Assembly (NCBI RefSeq): GCF_009720525.1
Contig: NZ_CP043930.1
Span: 7,514,001-7,578,000, forward strand
Direction of reading: 5' to 3'
Source: Gimesia benthica
Lineage (GTDB): Bacteria; Planctomycetota; Planctomycetia; Planctomycetales; Planctomycetaceae
DNA: 64,000 nucleotides
Positions 62,243-64,000 of the stretch are shown in pieces. Numbering within the stretch: position 1 is the first letter of the stretch; every line of letters begins with the position of its first letter. The position numbers and the translations under genes are program-made. The notes under the pieces are model-generated. The model saw only the letters and a list, made by a program, of their open reading frames with translations. It was not told the origin of the DNA and did not search any database.

Positions 62243-64000
62243 TTAGAGAAATGAGGGGCGAGGTGATTTTCGTGGCATCGACTCTTCAACCGGGCTCTCG
62301 GTTTCTGTTGCTTCGACTGTCTGCAACTCGTCTGAGGAGTCCGTTTCGTCTTCGACCGTGTTCTGTTCCGGACTGGATCCTGCGGGCAGGGGGAGCCCGA
62401 AGCCGAGCACGAGTTCCCGTTTAATTTTGTCGTTGACTTTGGTTACCAGGAACAGTTCTTCGCTCTTCGAGTAGGCGATCAGGTTTCCGTTCCAGTAAGC
62501 AAGGCGATTGTGAGCCGTGCTGGGAACGCGTGCGTCTTTGGTCAGAATGCCCACCAGGTTCAGCGGGTCGGCTGCGGACAGGATCGTGAGTTCGTCGCTG
62601 CCCGAATCGTCCCGTAACTTTCTCAGTTCCTGAATCGTACCCGACATGGCAAACTGCTCGCCGGCAACGCCCGTCACAAAGCGACCCCCGCGGATTTCAC
62701 CGCGGGCTTCCAGCCGACGAAAGATCTGCAGCAGTTCAAACCACCGCGGCGCACCGGGCTCCCTAATCAGCAGGTCGCGGAATACCACGCCCCACCGCCT
62801 GAGCAGCTGCCACGCCCACTGTTCGACATTTTCGTAATGCTTAAGTCCCCGTTCTTCAATTGGTTCCTCGGGCTCGCGTCGCCAACTGGACCAGCGTCCG
62901 GTGTTGTTGGGAGTCGAACGTTTGCGGACCAGACCGATCCGCGATTTCCGTGAGGAACGCCGCTTCTGTGTAGAGCGGTCCTGTGTAAACTGTCGCATAC
63001 CGGAAAAACTGTCTGAAGTGACCAGTCCGCGGGCAATCAGTTCGCCTAATGAATCAGCAATCTGCGAGGGGAGTGACTCGGTCGCTGTCATCAGATCGGT
63101 GGCAAACAGGGCGCCCCGCTGAGTCAACAGTTCCTGTACTTCCTGTGCCGGGCTGCTCAGGCAGGATTCTTCTGATTCGCTCTCTGACTGCACCGGGTTG
63201 AAACAGGTTAGCCAGGGAATATCCTCGCGGAGAAAGAACGACACCGGCGCATTGCGGGTGATGCCGGTCATCGGTTTCCCCTGATCCGGGTTGCGCTTGG
63301 GAGGATAGAGTCGCCCCCAGCCAATCTCACCGGTGAAACAGAGTTCGTCCAACTGACTGCTCTGATAATTCGAAAGACGTGCCGGCAGGATATCCCGTTC
63401 CCAGCAGATCGCCGGGATGTCGATCCCCTGCAGCATCGAGAGTACTTCGAACAGACCATTCGTGCCGGTCCGTTTCTCGCCGCCAGCCAGTCCATGATGA
63501 TGCGTGAGATAACGAATAAACACACTGGGATCAACAGGCTGTACCTGGGCCCTTAGTCCCTGCAGCGTCAGACGATGAATGCGGGACAGCAGCCGGCGAT
63601 GACACCATTCTTTGGGCGGGACGACGTTGTCTGACTCTTTAACTTCCGCTTGCTCCTGACCCTCATCTACACTCTGATCCCAGTTTGGATCTTTCACGCG
63701 AAAGTAACCCTGCATGGCAGAGCCTTCGCCTTCGAGTGCATACAGGGCCGCTTCGGTTTGCGATTCGGTCATGCCAGCCAGGTCCGCAAGCTCCGCCACC
63801 GACAGGGGACCGCAGGTATCCAGCAGTCCTCGAATGATGGCCGTGCGGGCCTCGGTCGACTCCCATTCCTGCTGCACGCCTGCAGGAACTTCGACTGCCG
63901 GTGCATGTGTGGAATCGGGGAAAGCAGCCAGGGCCGCGGGCAGTCGTTCGGTCGCTACCCAACTTGGAATTGTATCGTCAGTCGCACGTGTGAGAGTCGT
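62243..64000 (-). CDS. lhr: Lhr-type ATP-dependent helicase, C-terminal part (5' end outside window)
   Basis: A 585-residue fragment; the frame is open to the window edge, so the N-terminal helicase core is missing. Near the edge PSWVATERLPAALAAFPDS matches the Lhr region after the helicase lobes, and further on come winged-helix-like segments (RGLLDTCGPLSVAELADLAG, MTESQTEAALYALEGEG; LLTQRGALFATDLM) and the C-terminal Lhr domain (RWFELLQIFRRLEARGEIRG, GRFVTGVAGEQFAM, LSAADPLNLVGIL). Lhr is a large superfamily 2 helicase linked to DNA repair. The extension after VLGFGLPLPAG, about 45 acidic and then basic residues, is variable. The GTG at 63877 seen inside the frame is not the true start. Confidence 0.85.
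   Translation of the reverse strand, partial: TTLTRATDDTIPSWVATERLPAALAAFPDSTHAPAVEVPAGVQQEWESTEARTAIIRGLLDTCGPLSVAELADLAGMTESQTEAALYALEGEGSAMQGYFRVKDPNWDQSVDEGQEQAEVKESDNVVPPKEWCHRRLLSRIHRLTLQGLRAQVQPVDPSVFIRYLTHHHGLAGGEKRTGTNGLFEVLSMLQGIDIPAICWERDILPARLSNYQSSQLDELCFTGEIGWGRLYPPKRNPDQGKPMTGITRNAPVSFFLREDIPWLTCFNPVQSESESEESCLSSPAQEVQELLTQRGALFATDLMTATESLPSQIADSLGELIARGLVTSDSFSGMRQFTQDRSTQKRRSSRKSRIGLVRKRSTPNNTGRWSSWRREPEEPIEERGLKHYENVEQWAWQLLRRWGVVFRDLLIREPGAPRWFELLQIFRRLEARGEIRGGRFVTGVAGEQFAMSGTIQELRKLRDDSGSDELTILSAADPLNLVGILTKDARVPSTAHNRLAYWNGNLIAYSKSEELFLVTKVNDKIKRELVLGFGLPLPAGSSPEQNTVEDETDSSDELQTVEATETESPVEESMPRKSPRPSFL

Overview
The window looks like a chromosomal segment of a planctomycete, probably a Gimesia-like member of the Planctomycetaceae. 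The evidence is a DUF1559 protein with a pseudopilin-type N-terminus, a DUF1501 protein, two sulfatases, Tat-exported Gfo/Idh/MocA and xylose-isomerase-like proteins, a Hanks-type kinase, CsrA, and a dispersed hairpin repeat that adds the peptide IRAERSEQET to spurious reading frames. No tool was available, so family assignments rest on motifs read by eye.

Region 1 (1-9.7 kb) opens with the 3' end of a DUF1501 gene. A fused EutB-EutC ethanolamine ammonia-lyase with a Tat-like leader follows. Next come three small membrane proteins, two of them zinc-ribbon paralogues, then an S1/P1 nuclease and several small exported or membrane proteins. This stretch also holds two decayed genes: a frameshifted DUF1877 protein and a sigma factor cut off inside region 2.

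Region 2 (9.7-31.6 kb) is mainly secreted catabolism. It carries two BNR/sialidase-like enzymes, two arylsulfatases, an aldehyde dehydrogenase, a Tat-exported dehydrogenase and a DUF1559 protein. Also present are a fatty acid cis/trans isomerase (Cti), an exported protein resembling phage fibres with a C-type-lectin-like C-terminus, and an M48 metalloprotease whose N-terminal part lies in a different, stop/start-overlapping frame. Copies of the hairpin element lie between these genes. A CCCGCC motif repeated about every 30 bp precedes the DUF1559 gene.

Region 3 (31.9-44.4 kb) begins with an AT-rich 1278-codon gene unlike its neighbours, a candidate transferred defence gene. Next is a peroxiredoxin fused to a Ser/Thr kinase, then tRNA-Lys with its terminator, a ketoglutarate-semialdehyde-type dehydrogenase, a halogenase-like flavoprotein, htpG, a Tat-exported TIM-barrel protein and csrA.

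Region 4 (44.6-64 kb) is almost entirely on the minus strand. A nine-gene run with gaps of at most about 60 bp goes from a secreted terpenoid-cyclase-fold/HEAT protein through a membrane protein, ExbB, two ExbD proteins (one with a zinc ribbon), an FHA/TPR/beta-propeller membrane protein, a solute-binding-protein-like protein and an exported protein to a MOSC protein. I infer a proton-motive-force-driven envelope machine with a forkhead-associated sensor. A MazG-like pyrophosphohydrolase, a TPR metalloprotease and the C-terminal part of an Lhr-type helicase close the window.
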